Origin: Thermopolyspora flexuosa | GTDB lineage: Bacteria > Actinomycetota > Actinomycetes > Streptosporangiales > Streptosporangiaceae | Reading direction: 5' to 3' | DNA length: 64,000 bases | NCBI RefSeq assembly: GCF_006716785.1 | Contig: NZ_VFPQ01000001.1 | Location: 434,001 to 498,000, forward strand | Part shown: piece after piece, positions 35,770-43,666 of the stretch | Layout of the letters: the number at the start of each line of letters is the position of its first letter | Numbering within the stretch: the first letter of the stretch is position 1 | Program-made: the position numbers and the translations under genes | Notes under the pieces: model-generated | Told to the model about the DNA's origin: nothing | The model's input: the letters and a program-made list of their open reading frames with translations, nothing else | Databases searched by the model: none

Positions 35770-35979
35770 GCTGCTCCCTCTCTCGGCCCTGTCGGTCGCG
35801 ACGCCCGCCGCGGTGGCGGCGTACCGTCGCGGGTCTCCTGGCACCTGTCGTGCCGGCGGAGTACGGCCATGCTTCACCGCGCCGTCCCGATGCGCGCGAC
35901 GTTATCGCGCCTGGCGAAACGGCGCGCACGGGCCGTGGGGGGTCGCGCCGGGGTGGCCGGGTCGGTGGGACGGTCCAAA

Positions 35980-36600
35980 TCAGCTCGTGCGGGGGAAACC
36001 GCTGATCCCCCGCCAGGCGAGGCGCGCCATGAGCTGTTCGGCGGAATCCTTGGGGATCTTGCCCTGGGTGCTGATCCAGTACCGGGCGCTCACCTCGGCC
36101 ATGCCGACGAGGCCGACGCCGAGCAGGTGGGCCTCGTCGCGGGAGACGCCGGTGTCCTCCTGGATCACCTGGGCGATCATCTCGGCGCAGTCCTGCAGCG
36201 CGCGCTCCACCCGCTCCCGTACCGGCGCGACGTGGCGCAGGTCGGACTCGAACACCAGGCGGAACGCCTCGCCCTGGCTGGAGACGAAGTCGAAGTAGGC
36301 GCGGAAGGTGTTGCGGACCCGCTGCTTGTTCTCGGTGGTGGAGGAGAGCGCCGCGCGCATGCGGCCGATCATGTCCTCCACGTGCATGTCGAGCAGCGCG
36401 AGGTAGAGCTCGAGCTTGCCCGGGAAGTGCTGGTAGAGCACGGGCTTGCTCACCCCGGCACGCTCGGCGATGTCGTCCATCGCGGCCGCGTGGTAGCCGT
36501 TCTCCACGAACACTTCCTGTGCCGCCGTGAGCAACTGGCGGCGCCGCACCATGCGGGGCAGACGCGTGGTGCGTGGTTTGGCGTCCGGGGTAGCCGTCAC
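35980..36600 (-). CDS. TetR family transcriptional regulator
   Basis: A 206-residue regulator. The N-terminal DNA-binding domain is RRRQLLTAAQEVFVENGYHA with MDDIAERAGVSKPVLYQHFP; the rest is an all-helical ligand/dimer domain ending in RYWISTQGKIPKDSAEQLMA. In mycobacteria the homologue (Rv3208) sits beside DUF3107, as here, 210 bases away. The ligand is unknown. GTG 36600 follows AAGGAG by 7 bases. Confidence 0.88.
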   Translation of the reverse strand: MTATPDAKPRTTRLPRMVRRRQLLTAAQEVFVENGYHAAAMDDIAERAGVSKPVLYQHFPGKLELYLALLDMHVEDMIGRMRAALSSTTENKQRVRNTFRAYFDFVSSQGEAFRLVFESDLRHVAPVRERVERALQDCAEMIAQVIQEDTGVSRDEAHLLGVGLVGMAEVSARYWISTQGKIPKDSAEQLMARLAWRGISGFPRTS

Positions 36601-36722
36601 GACAGTCTCCTTGCGAGGACGAGTTCTCCGAACGGGCCGACGAGGACGAGAGTGCCCGCCCAGGCCGCCCGCAACCACCAGCGGCGCAATCCTACGCACT
36701 GGTAGGTGCGTCGCCGCGCCCG

Positions 36723-36962
36723 CTACCGGTAGTCGTCCTCGTCGAGGTCGACCGTGCGATCGTCGTTGAGCACGGCGGAGGGGTCCACCTCGAGGGAGAA
36801 GCGCCGCGGCCACGACCGCTGCTCCTCCTCCCGATCGCGCACCGAGCGCTGCTGTTCGGCCGCGTCGGCCTCCGGCGCCTCGATCGAGAGCTCGTCGGAC
36901 GAGAGCTCAGCGGACGCCGCCTCGCCGAGGGAGGAATCGCCACGAACATCCATCTCCGACAT
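36723..36962 (-). CDS. small acidic protein of unknown function
   Basis: A 79-residue very acidic soluble protein: MSEMDVRGDSSLGEAASAEL, then a charged middle (RSVRDREEEQRSWPRRFSLE) and a tail VDPSAVLNDDRTVDLDEDDY. It has no membrane segment or known domain. The start is fixed by GAGAGGGA before ATG 36962. The C-terminal DLDEDDYR could be a binding tail. It is in line with the TetR gene but 122 bases upstream of it. Not recognised. Confidence 0.6.
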   Translation of the reverse strand: MSEMDVRGDSSLGEAASAELSSDELSIEAPEADAAEQQRSVRDREEEQRSWPRRFSLEVDPSAVLNDDRTVDLDEDDYR

Positions 36963-37064
36963 CTGTCGTCCCTCTCGTTTCCGGATCGCCCGAGGCCGTC
37001 GCCTCTGTCGACACCAGCCTACGGCCAATCGCCCCGGTCAGCGGTGAGGTGGCCCGACAAGCGA

Positions 37065-38054
37065 TCACCCCTCGGCGAGGGCGCCGAACAGATCGCCGTA
37101 CTCGGCCACCCGTTTCAGCACGTCCGCGGCGGTGAACACCATTATCGGCGGCACGCCGGGCCGCGGGACAGGCCGGGTTTCGGACGCGGCACCGCCTGAT
37201 TCGGGCGTCGTGCCGGACGGGGCCCGCGGCGGCGCGGCCCCGTGCTCGGCGCAGGCGGTCACCTCCGCCCACCGCAGCGGGGTGGACACGGTCGGGATCG
37301 GGTTCGCCCGCAGCGAGTACGGCGCGACCGTGGTCTTGGCCGGGTTGTTCTGGCTCCAGTCGATGAACACCTTGCCGGGCCGGGCCTTCTTCGCCATCAC
37401 GCTGGTCACCCGGTCGGGGTACCGGGACTCCAGGTGGCGGGCGACGTCCCGGGCGTACCCCGCCGGGTCGGCGACCGCGGCGCCCGAACGGCCGCGCAGC
37501 GGCACGTACAGCTGCATGCCCTTCCTGCCGCTGGTCTTGGGCAGCGGGTCGAGCCCGTCGTCGCCCAGCAGGTCGCGCAGCAGGCAGGCGACGCGGCAGC
37601 ACTCGACGATCGTGGCGGGCGGGCCGGGGTCGAGGTCGAAGACGAGGGTGTCCGGCGGCAGCGGGTCGCCGTGCCGGTCCACCCGCCACATCGGCACGTG
37701 GAGCTCGATCGCGGCGAGGTTCGCGAAGTAGATCAGCGTGGGCAGGTCGTCGACGACGGCGAAGTCGATCGTCTCCCGGTCCTTGGTGCTGCCGGGCACG
37801 GGCAGGGTGACCCGGCGTACCCAGTCGGGGGTGTGGCCGCGGGTGTTCTTCTCGTAGAACGACTCGCCGGCCACGCCGTCGGGATAGCGCTTCACGGTGA
37901 GCGGGCGGCCGGCGAGGTGGGGGAGGATGACCGGGGCGATCCGCGTGTAGTAGTCGATCACCTCCGCCTTGGTGAACCCCGCCTCGGGGTAGAGCACCTT
38001 GTCCAGGTTGCTCAGCAGCAGCTGCCGCCCGCCGACGGTCACCGGTACCCGCAT
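37065..38054 (-). CDS. ligD: LigD-type polymerase/primase for non-homologous end joining
   Basis: A 329-residue stand-alone polymerase domain (AEP primase superfamily). Features: LSNLDKVLYPEAGFTKAEVI, HLAGRPLTVKRYPDGV, ESFYEKNTRGHTPDWV; the metal Asp pair 140/142 in VFDLDPGP; SGRKGMQLYVPL; and Asp 232 in VFIDWSQNN. The GKGLH His of multidomain LigD is Gln 181 here, which I believe is usual in stand-alone PolD1-type proteins. No ligase or phosphoesterase domain is attached. It fills gaps and adds nucleotides at breaks held by Ku. Divergent from ku with an 81-base shared promoter region. ATG 38054 follows GGGGGAG. Confidence 0.88.
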   Translation of the reverse strand: MRVPVTVGGRQLLLSNLDKVLYPEAGFTKAEVIDYYTRIAPVILPHLAGRPLTVKRYPDGVAGESFYEKNTRGHTPDWVRRVTLPVPGSTKDRETIDFAVVDDLPTLIYFANLAAIELHVPMWRVDRHGDPLPPDTLVFDLDPGPPATIVECCRVACLLRDLLGDDGLDPLPKTSGRKGMQLYVPLRGRSGAAVADPAGYARDVARHLESRYPDRVTSVMAKKARPGKVFIDWSQNNPAKTTVAPYSLRANPIPTVSTPLRWAEVTACAEHGAAPPRAPSGTTPESGGAASETRPVPRPGVPPIMVFTAADVLKRVAEYGDLFGALAEG

Positions 38055-38135
38055 GTCTCCCCCTCGGCCGGTATTGCCCCACCTCTCCCGGGTACCTGCC
38101 CATATGCGGGAACGTGATAGGGCCGGGAGGAACGA

Positions 38136-39140
38136 ATGCGCAGCATCTGGAAGGGTGCGATCTCGTTCGGGCTCGTCACGATCCCCGTGAAGCTGTACTC
38201 GGCGACCGAGCAGCGGGACGTCGCGTTCCACCAGGTGCACCGCACCGACGGCGGGCGCATCCGGTACCGCCGGGTGTGCAGCATCGACGGCCAGGAGGTG
38301 GAGTACGCCGACATCGCCAAGGGCTTCGAGCTGCCCACCGGCGAGATGGTCGTGCTCACCGACGAGGACCTGGAACAGCTCCCGCTGTCCACCTCGCGCC
38401 GCATCGACGTGCTGCAGTTCAGCCCGGCCGAGCAGATCGACCCGATCCTGTTCAACAAGTCGTACTACCTGGAGCCCGAGGCCGCCGCGAGCAAGCCGTA
38501 CGTGCTGCTGCGCGACGCGCTGGAGGCCTCCGGCCGGGTGGCGATCGTCAAGGTGGCGTTGCGGCAGCGCGAGTCGCTCGCCGTGCTCCGGGTACGCGAC
38601 GGCGTCTTCGTGATGGAGACGATGCTCTGGCCGGACGAGGTGCGCCAGGCCGACTTCTCGTTCCTCAACGAGAAGATCGACGTGCGCGCCCAGGAGCTGC
38701 AGATGGCGCACTCGCTCATCGACACGATGACCGCCGACTTCGACCCCTCCCAGTACCACGACGCCTACCGGGAGGCGCTCGAGCAGATCATCGAGGCGAA
38801 GGTCGCGGGCAAGGAGGTCGTGCAGCCCGAGCGCGCGCCGGAGGAGGGCCCGGCCGTCGACCTCATGGCCGCGCTGCGGGCGAGCGTCGAGGCCGCGAAG
38901 AAGAGCCGGGCCGCCGGCGGCGAGGCCGCGGCCGTGGCCGGCGAGGCCGCCGCGGCGCCGGCGCAGGGCGGCAAGACCACCGCCAAGGCCGCCGGGACCG
39001 GCAGGTCCGCCGGTAAGCCGGCGGGAAAGGCGAAGGCCGGAAAGGGCGCGGAAAAGGACACCGCGGAAAAGGACACGGAGAAGAAGGCCGCGGAAAAGGC
39101 GAAGGCCGCGCCGAAGCGCCGTACCCGGAAAACGGCGTGA
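38136..39140 (+). CDS. ku: Ku DNA end-binding protein
   Basis: A 334-residue homodimeric end-binding protein for non-homologous end joining. RSIWKGAISFGLVTIPVKLY is the family N-terminus; the ring core runs to about residue 250 (TMTADFDPSQYHDAYREALE, LEQIIEAKVAGKEV). The remaining 80 residues are an Ala/Lys-rich tail (GKAKAGKGAEKDTAEKDTEK, ending PKRRTRKTA), like the DNA-binding extension of actinobacterial Ku. It would recruit the divergent LigD-type polymerase and a ligase encoded elsewhere. GGGAGGA precedes the ATG. Confidence 0.95.
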   Translation: MRSIWKGAISFGLVTIPVKLYSATEQRDVAFHQVHRTDGGRIRYRRVCSIDGQEVEYADIAKGFELPTGEMVVLTDEDLEQLPLSTSRRIDVLQFSPAEQIDPILFNKSYYLEPEAAASKPYVLLRDALEASGRVAIVKVALRQRESLAVLRVRDGVFVMETMLWPDEVRQADFSFLNEKIDVRAQELQMAHSLIDTMTADFDPSQYHDAYREALEQIIEAKVAGKEVVQPERAPEEGPAVDLMAALRASVEAAKKSRAAGGEAAAVAGEAAAAPAQGGKTTAKAAGTGRSAGKPAGKAKAGKGAEKDTAEKDTEKKAAEKAKAAPKRRTRKTA

Positions 39141-39144
39141 ATGC

Positions 39145-39162
39145 CGCGGCGTTTCCGCCGCG
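39145..39162 (+). terminator. hairpin right after ku
   Basis: CGCGGCG (39145-39151) pairs with CGCCGCG (39156-39162) around TTTC, 4 bases after the ku stop codon. No U-tract. Confidence 0.5.
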
Positions 39163-39182
39163 TCGCCCGCACGATTTCCGCG

Positions 39183-39197
39183 CGTGAAAGTTTCACG
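39183..39197. promoter_or_regulatory. 15-base palindrome
   Basis: CGTGAAA-G-TTTCACG, a perfect 7-bp inverted repeat with one central base. AT-rich inside a GC-rich region, so it looks like a protein-binding site, but no promoter or divergent gene is beside it. Confidence 0.35.
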
Positions 39198-39317
39198 AAC
39201 ACCCCGTGATCGGCGGCCGCCCGTTCGTTCGCCGCGCTCGTCCGGTACGGCGGGCCGCCCCGGCATGCCTCCCGCACGGCCCGCGGCGGCCCCGGCGGCG
39301 CGGTGGCGCTCAGGCGG

Positions 39318-39362
39318 CCGTACGCCGGGGGACCACGGTGGCCGTGGCTCCCCGGCGTACGG
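39318..39362. terminator. large two-part hairpin, probable terminator
   Basis: CCGTACGCCGGGG (39318-39330) and CCCCGGCGTACGG (39350-39362) form a perfect 13-bp stem. After a 2x2 internal loop, CCACGG/CCGTGG (39333-39338/39342-39347) close a 3-base loop. It lies between convergent genes. Confidence 0.5.
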
Positions 39363-39610
39363 GTGTCGGGAGTGCGAATCGAATCGTGTGGACGTGAACG
39401 CAGCGGTCGGAAGGGGCGGCGGTCCTCCACCGGTCCGGCGGACTCGCGGCATGGAGTCCCGCCTGATCGTCGCCGGGGCCGGTCACCGGGCCCCGGCGAC
39501 GACGCGGTGCGAAGGTTCGCCGTGACGCCCGCGCCGGGCGGGCGTCACGACGGTGCGCTCACCGTCCCCGGGCCGGGCGGCCCGGAGACGGGTTCACGCG
39601 AGGGAGCCGA

Positions 39611-40060
39611 TCACCAGCCCCAGTCGTCCGAGCCCCAGCTCAGCTTGTTGTGGCCGAAGCCCTTGTGGCCGAAGCCCTTGTGGCCGAAGTCGAACTTGTC
39701 GAACTTCTTGTGGCCGAAGTGCTTGTGGTTGAAGTGCTTGTGGTGGTGCTGGGCCCAGGCGCCGCACTTGACGACCCGCGTGGCCACCTTCTTCACCACG
39801 TAGTGGCCCTTGCCCTTGCCGAAGTAGCGGCCGAACTTACCGCCACCGCGCTTCTTGACGTACTTCTTGTGCGACCGGGCGACGCAGAGCCTGGCGGCGC
39901 CGGCGTGGCCGTGGCCGTGGCCGATGAAGTGGCCGTGGCGGCCGTGACGGTCGTGCCCCCAGCCGTCGTCCGCGTGGGCGGGCGCGGCCATCGCGGTGAG
40001 CGCGCCACCGCCGGCAATGGCCGCGGCGGCGAGAGTACTGGCGAGACGCTTGAACTTCAT
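39611..40060 (-). CDS. secreted His/Lys/Gly-rich repeat protein
   Basis: A 149-residue exported protein of unknown function. The signal peptide KFKRLASTLAAAAIAGGGAL ends at TAMAAPAHA. The mature part is extremely basic and rich in His, Lys, Gly and Phe: HDRHGRHGHFIGHGHGHAG, then a Lys/Tyr-rich middle (KKYVKKRGGGKFGRYFGKGK), then tandem GHKGF/GHKKF/NHKHF units and the tail LSWGSDDWGW. Two Cys (in RLCVA and VKCGAW) may form a disulfide. The His content suggests metal binding (Zn, Ni, Cu), or binding to polyanionic wall polymers. ATG 40060 is chosen because GAGGAG lies 5 bases upstream. Its DNA contains a run of 15-base repeats at about 39649-39715. Confidence 0.72.
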   Translation of the reverse strand: MKFKRLASTLAAAAIAGGGALTAMAAPAHADDGWGHDRHGRHGHFIGHGHGHAGAARLCVARSHKKYVKKRGGGKFGRYFGKGKGHYVVKKVATRVVKCGAWAQHHHKHFNHKHFGHKKFDKFDFGHKGFGHKGFGHNKLSWGSDDWGW

Positions 40061-40310
40061 CCTCACTCCTCGTGTTCGAGGGGGGCTATGAGCGTGATGT
40101 CCGGACTCGTCACGCCAAAAACCGATACGTACCGAGATCTCCTGAATGCGGAGAGTTAATGGCCGCCATATGATATGCGGGCAAACTTCCGTTGACTCGC
40201 CTGTGCGGGCCTAATCAGAACAGGGCGACACGGCCGGGCTGTTTGCTCACGTGGCGGGCGATTAGGTACCGCTTAGGTGGAACAGGTGATGGACCGGAAG
40301 GAAACGGGTG

Positions 40311-41282
40311 ATGAAGGAACCGATCGCGCCGTGGCCGGGGCGGTTCATCGACCTCGGCAAGCTCACCATGCACGTGCGATCGACCCCGGATGGCCCGTCG
40401 GAGACCGGGGTCTTCGTGCACGGCCTTGCCGGTTCGGCGACGAACTGGACCGACCTCATGGCCGAGCTTTCCGACGTGATCACCGGGTACGCGGTCGACC
40501 TGCCCGGCGCGGGCTACTCACCACCCCCTCCGGACAACGACTACTCGGTGACCGGGCACGCCCGTGCCGTCATCGCGTTCCTCGAGCACCTCGTGGCCGA
40601 GCGAGGCGGCCGGCCGGTTCACCTGTTCGGCAACTCGCTCGGCGGCGCGGTGGGGGTACGGGTGGCCGCGACCCGCCCCGACCTGGTCCGCACGCTCACC
40701 CTCGTCGCGCCCGCCCTGCCGCACATCGTCCCCCGGCGCGGCCCGGCCCGCATCGCGTTCTCCGCCACCCCGCGCATCGGCGACTGGGTGGTGAGCCAGC
40801 TCTTCCGCCACATGTCGCCGGAGAAGCGGGTACGGGCCACGATGGCGATGTGCTACGCCGACCCCTCCCGGGTGCACCCGGCGCGGGTCGCCGAGGCGGT
40901 GGCCGAGCAGCGCCGCCGCGACGAGCTGCCGTACGCCGGGCCCGCCCTGGTGGAGTCGGCACGCGGCATCGTGTTCGAGTACCTCAAGGAGTACGCCCCC
41001 TGGTACGCCAACCGGGGCGGCATGGACGGGTCGCTGTGGCGGCAGGCGGCCCGGGTGCAGGCGCCCACGCTCGCCGTGTACGGCCTGCACGACCGGCTGG
41101 TGCACCCGCGCTCCGCGGTCCGCGCCGCGCGCACCTTCCCCGACATCCGCGTGGTGATGCTGCCGCACGCCGGGCACACCGCCCAGTCCGAGTTCCCCGA
41201 CGTCGTGGCGCGGGAGTTCCGGGGGCTGCTGCGGCACGCCCGCGTGCTGGAACGGGAGGTCGCGGGCGGCCGATGCGCGTGA
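40311..41282 (+). CDS. alpha/beta hydrolase next to moeZ
   Basis: A 323-residue alpha/beta-hydrolase. VFVHGLAGSATNWTDLMAEL is the oxyanion-hole region, YAVDLPGAGYSPPP follows, HLFGNSLGGAVGVRVA has the nucleophile Ser, YGLHDRLVHPRSAV the acid and LPHAGHTAQSEFPDVVAREF the His. The lid is the helical segment around residues 145-220. The substrate is not known. ATG 40311 follows GGAAGGAAAC by about 5 bases; GTG 40308 is adjacent. The upstream 250-base divergent region separates it from the His-rich gene, and moeZ starts 117 bases after its stop. Confidence 0.85.
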   Translation: MKEPIAPWPGRFIDLGKLTMHVRSTPDGPSETGVFVHGLAGSATNWTDLMAELSDVITGYAVDLPGAGYSPPPPDNDYSVTGHARAVIAFLEHLVAERGGRPVHLFGNSLGGAVGVRVAATRPDLVRTLTLVAPALPHIVPRRGPARIAFSATPRIGDWVVSQLFRHMSPEKRVRATMAMCYADPSRVHPARVAEAVAEQRRRDELPYAGPALVESARGIVFEYLKEYAPWYANRGGMDGSLWRQAARVQAPTLAVYGLHDRLVHPRSAVRAARTFPDIRVVMLPHAGHTAQSEFPDVVAREFRGLLRHARVLEREVAGGRCA

Positions 41283-41399
41283 CCTACCCTGGGAGGGAAT
41301 GCCGGAACGGCCGGGCTAGGTTGTCGATGAAGACGGCGAGCCGTACCCGTGACGGCTGGTCGGATCACGAGGTTTCCCCTGAAACGGGAGCGTAGAACT

Positions 41400-42581
41400 G
41401 TGTCGTTGCCACCGCTGGTAGAGCCGGCCGCCGAACTGACGGTTGACGAGGTCCGACGCTACTCACGTCATCTGATCATCCCCGACGTGGGGATGACCGG
41501 GCAGAAGCGCCTCAAGAACGCCAAGGTCCTGTGCGTCGGCGCGGGCGGTCTCGGCTCGCCCACGCTGATGTACCTGGCGGCGGCGGGGGTCGGCACGCTC
41601 GGCGTGATCGACTTCGACGTGGTCGACGAGTCCAACCTGCAGCGCCAGGTCATCCACGGCCAGTCCGACATCGGCCGGCTCAAGGTCGAGTCCGCCGCGG
41701 CGACGGTCCGGGAGATCAACCCGTACGTGAACGTGGTGACCCACAACACCTCGCTCACCACGGACAACGTGATGGAGATCTTCTCGCAGTACGACCTGAT
41801 CGTCGACGGCACCGACAACTTCGCCACGCGCTACATGGTCAACGACGCGGCGGTGCTGCTCGGCAAGCCGTACGTGTGGGGGTCGATCTACCGGTTCGAC
41901 GGCCAGGCGAGCGTGTTCTGGGCGGAGCACGGGCCGTGCTACCGCTGCCTCTACCCGGAGCCGCCGCCGCCGGGCATGGTGCCGTCCTGCGCCGAGGGCG
42001 GGGTGCTCGGCGTGCTGTGCGCGTCGATCGGGTCGATCCAGGTGAACGAGGCGATCAAGCTCATCACCGGGATCGGGGAGCCGCTGGTCGGCCGCCTCAT
42101 GATCTACGACGCGCTGGAGATGAAGTACCGCGACGTCAAGGTCCGCAAGGACCCCGAGTGCGCGCTGTGCGGCAAGAACCCGACGATCACCTCGCTGCTC
42201 GACGACTACCAGGCGTTCTGCGGCGTGATCTCGGACGAGGCGGAGCGGGCCGCCCAGGGCTCGACGATCACCGCGCTCGAGCTCAAGGAGATGATCGACC
42301 GCGGCGACGACATCTTCCTCGTCGACGTGCGCGAGCCGAACGAGTACGAGATCTGCAGGATCCCCGGCTCGGTGCTCATCCCCAAGGGTGAGTTCCTCGA
42401 CGGCTCCGCCCTGGAGAGGCTGCCGCAGGACAAGAAGATCGTGCTGCACTGCAAGTCTGGCGGGCGCAGCGCGGAGGCGCTCGCGGTGGTGAAGAACGCG
42501 GGCTTCTCCGACGCGGTGCACGTCGGCGGCGGCATCCTCAGCTGGATCAAGAACGTCGACCCCAGCCTCCCCGAGTACTGA
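41400..42581 (+). CDS. moeZ: MoeZ adenylyltransferase/sulfurtransferase
   Basis: A 393-residue two-domain enzyme. The N-terminal E1-like/MoeB domain has CVGAGGLGSPTLMYLAAAGV, DFDVVDESNLQRQ, the TDN of DGTDNFATRY, and zinc Cys in PCYRCLYP and CALCGKN. The C-terminal rhodanese domain (about 280-390) carries DVREPNEYEICRIPGS and the active Cys in LHCKSGGRSAE. It adenylates sulfur-carrier proteins and loads them with sulfur (molybdopterin, thiamin, CysO-type cysteine synthesis). GTG 41400 with GGGAG 10 bases upstream gives the family length. A perfect terminator hairpin follows. Confidence 0.95.
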   Translation: MSLPPLVEPAAELTVDEVRRYSRHLIIPDVGMTGQKRLKNAKVLCVGAGGLGSPTLMYLAAAGVGTLGVIDFDVVDESNLQRQVIHGQSDIGRLKVESAAATVREINPYVNVVTHNTSLTTDNVMEIFSQYDLIVDGTDNFATRYMVNDAAVLLGKPYVWGSIYRFDGQASVFWAEHGPCYRCLYPEPPPPGMVPSCAEGGVLGVLCASIGSIQVNEAIKLITGIGEPLVGRLMIYDALEMKYRDVKVRKDPECALCGKNPTITSLLDDYQAFCGVISDEAERAAQGSTITALELKEMIDRGDDIFLVDVREPNEYEICRIPGSVLIPKGEFLDGSALERLPQDKKIVLHCKSGGRSAEALAVVKNAGFSDAVHVGGGILSWIKNVDPSLPEY

Positions 42582-42595
42582 CGAGGCGGGTCCGC

Positions 42596-42631
42596 GCGAC
42601 CCCGTGCCCGGCCGCCCGGGTGCGGGGTCGC
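42596..42631. terminator. strong hairpin after moeZ, bidirectional
   Basis: GCGACCCCG (42596-42604) pairs with CGGGGTCGC (42623-42631); after a TG/TG internal loop CCCGG pairs with CCGGG around CCGC. It lies between convergent moeZ and the membrane-protein gene. Confidence 0.65.
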
Positions 42632-42676
42632 TCGCGTCCTGCGGGCGGTGCCGTACGGTCGCGGGCGCGCCGGCGG

Positions 42677-43192
42677 TCAGCGGTCGTCCGGCGCCGGCGC
42701 GGCCGCCCCCTCGCGGCGGCGCTCGGCCGTGCGGGCGTTGCGCGTGGCCATCCACCGGGGCAGCAGCGGCGCGGTGACGGCCACGACGAGCAGCAGGCAG
42801 CAGGAGGCGGTGGTGCGCGGGTAGGCGAGGCCCGCGGCGGAGAACGCGGCGATCAGCGCGTACCCGGCCACGATGCCGCCCACCAGCCAGGCGCCGAAGG
42901 CCACCCACACCATCGGATCGATCAGCGAGCGGTGCGGCCGCATCGGCCACCGGGAGACGTCCCGGAAGAACTTGACCATGAACGCCGCGTACCCGGCCGC
43001 GGTGAGCAGGACGCCGGCCCAGGCCACCGGGCCGGTGAGCACCTCGGTGGAGAACTGCACGACGGCGACGCCCGCCCAGATCGCGACGAGGTACCAGGAG
43101 GGGAACAGGGGCGGGGCGTTGCGCAGCGTCCGGCGGCGGGTCCGCTCGACCTCCTCCAGCGCCCGCGCCGCCTCTTCGGGCGAGATGTTCAT
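42677..43192 (-). CDS. four-helix membrane protein, paralogue of the 43642-44139 product
   Basis: A 171-residue integral membrane protein: a charged N-terminus (SPEEAARALEEVERTRRR), then about four membrane helices. Shared with the paralogue upstream are the W-Y-x-V-A-x-W motif (SWYLVAIWAG), a conserved D-P-x-x-W segment after helix 2 (DPMVWVAFGAWLVGG), and the final PRTTASCCLLLVVAVTAPLL with RWMATRNAR. The tail is Arg/Ala-rich. The family was not recognised. It is the third gene on this strand after the paralogue and the winged-helix regulator; a 165-base gap follows the regulator, so it could have its own promoter. Confidence 0.7.
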   Translation of the reverse strand: MNISPEEAARALEEVERTRRRTLRNAPPLFPSWYLVAIWAGVAVVQFSTEVLTGPVAWAGVLLTAAGYAAFMVKFFRDVSRWPMRPHRSLIDPMVWVAFGAWLVGGIVAGYALIAAFSAAGLAYPRTTASCCLLLVVAVTAPLLPRWMATRNARTAERRREGAAAPAPDDR

Positions 43193-43357
43193 GACCGCCT
43201 CCTCTGACTGACCGTGGAACGTGGGTGCCGCGCGCCGGGGCGGCAAGGTGGACACCAAGGTGGGCGGTGCCGCCGTGCCGTACGGCCGTGCCGGCTCCGG
43301 GGAGCGCGCGGCACGAAGCGAGCGGGGGACAGGGGTGCGCCGGGCCGCGGCGGGCGC

Positions 43358-43666
43358 TCAGCGGGGCAGCACGCTGTGGCCGGAGCCCGCGACGATCGCC
43401 TGTAGCGCGGCCACGTGCGCCTCGTAGGCCTTCCGCCCCTTGGGGGTGAGGCTGTACCAGGTCTTGGGCCGCTTGCCCACGTACCCCTTGCGGATCCGGA
43501 CGTATCCCGCGGCCTCCAGCGCGGCGGCCTGCTTCGACAGCGCCGAGTCGCTGATCTCCAGGGTGTCGCGGACGAAGGCGAACTCGACCTCCTCGGAGGC
43601 GGCGAGCAGCGCCGTGATCCGCAGCCGGGTCGGCGCGTGGATCACCGGGTCCAGTTCGGGCGCCAT
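43358..43666 (-). CDS. winged-helix transcriptional repressor (HTH_34/MarR-like, single domain)
   Basis: A 102-residue single winged-helix protein: DPVIHAPTRLRITALLAASE, the recognition helix ISDSALSKQAAALEAAGYVR, the wing RKGYVGKRPKTWYSLTPKGR and a short dimer helix. It resembles small repressors of the DUF2087/HTH_34 kind that control a membrane-protein operon. It overlaps the 3' end of the upstream membrane-protein gene by 25 bases, so the two are one operon; the operator at 44172-44197 would make it self-regulated. ATG 43666 follows GAGGGAGGC. Confidence 0.85.
   Translation of the reverse strand: MAPELDPVIHAPTRLRITALLAASEEVEFAFVRDTLEISDSALSKQAAALEAAGYVRIRKGYVGKRPKTWYSLTPKGRKAYEAHVAALQAIVAGSGHSVLPR

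Larger units (their letters stand above)
39141..39610. other. intergenic region between convergent ku and the His-rich gene
   Basis: 470 bases with no gene that I trust. It contains three symmetric elements: a ku terminator hairpin (39145-39162), a 15-base palindrome (39183-39197) and a large hairpin (39318-39362). Confidence 0.6.

Noticed and set aside
37065-38054. Inactive LigD polymerase because Gln replaces His in the GKGLH motif
   Set aside because: The three metal Asp residues are intact, and I believe Gln is normal in stand-alone actinobacterial PolD proteins.
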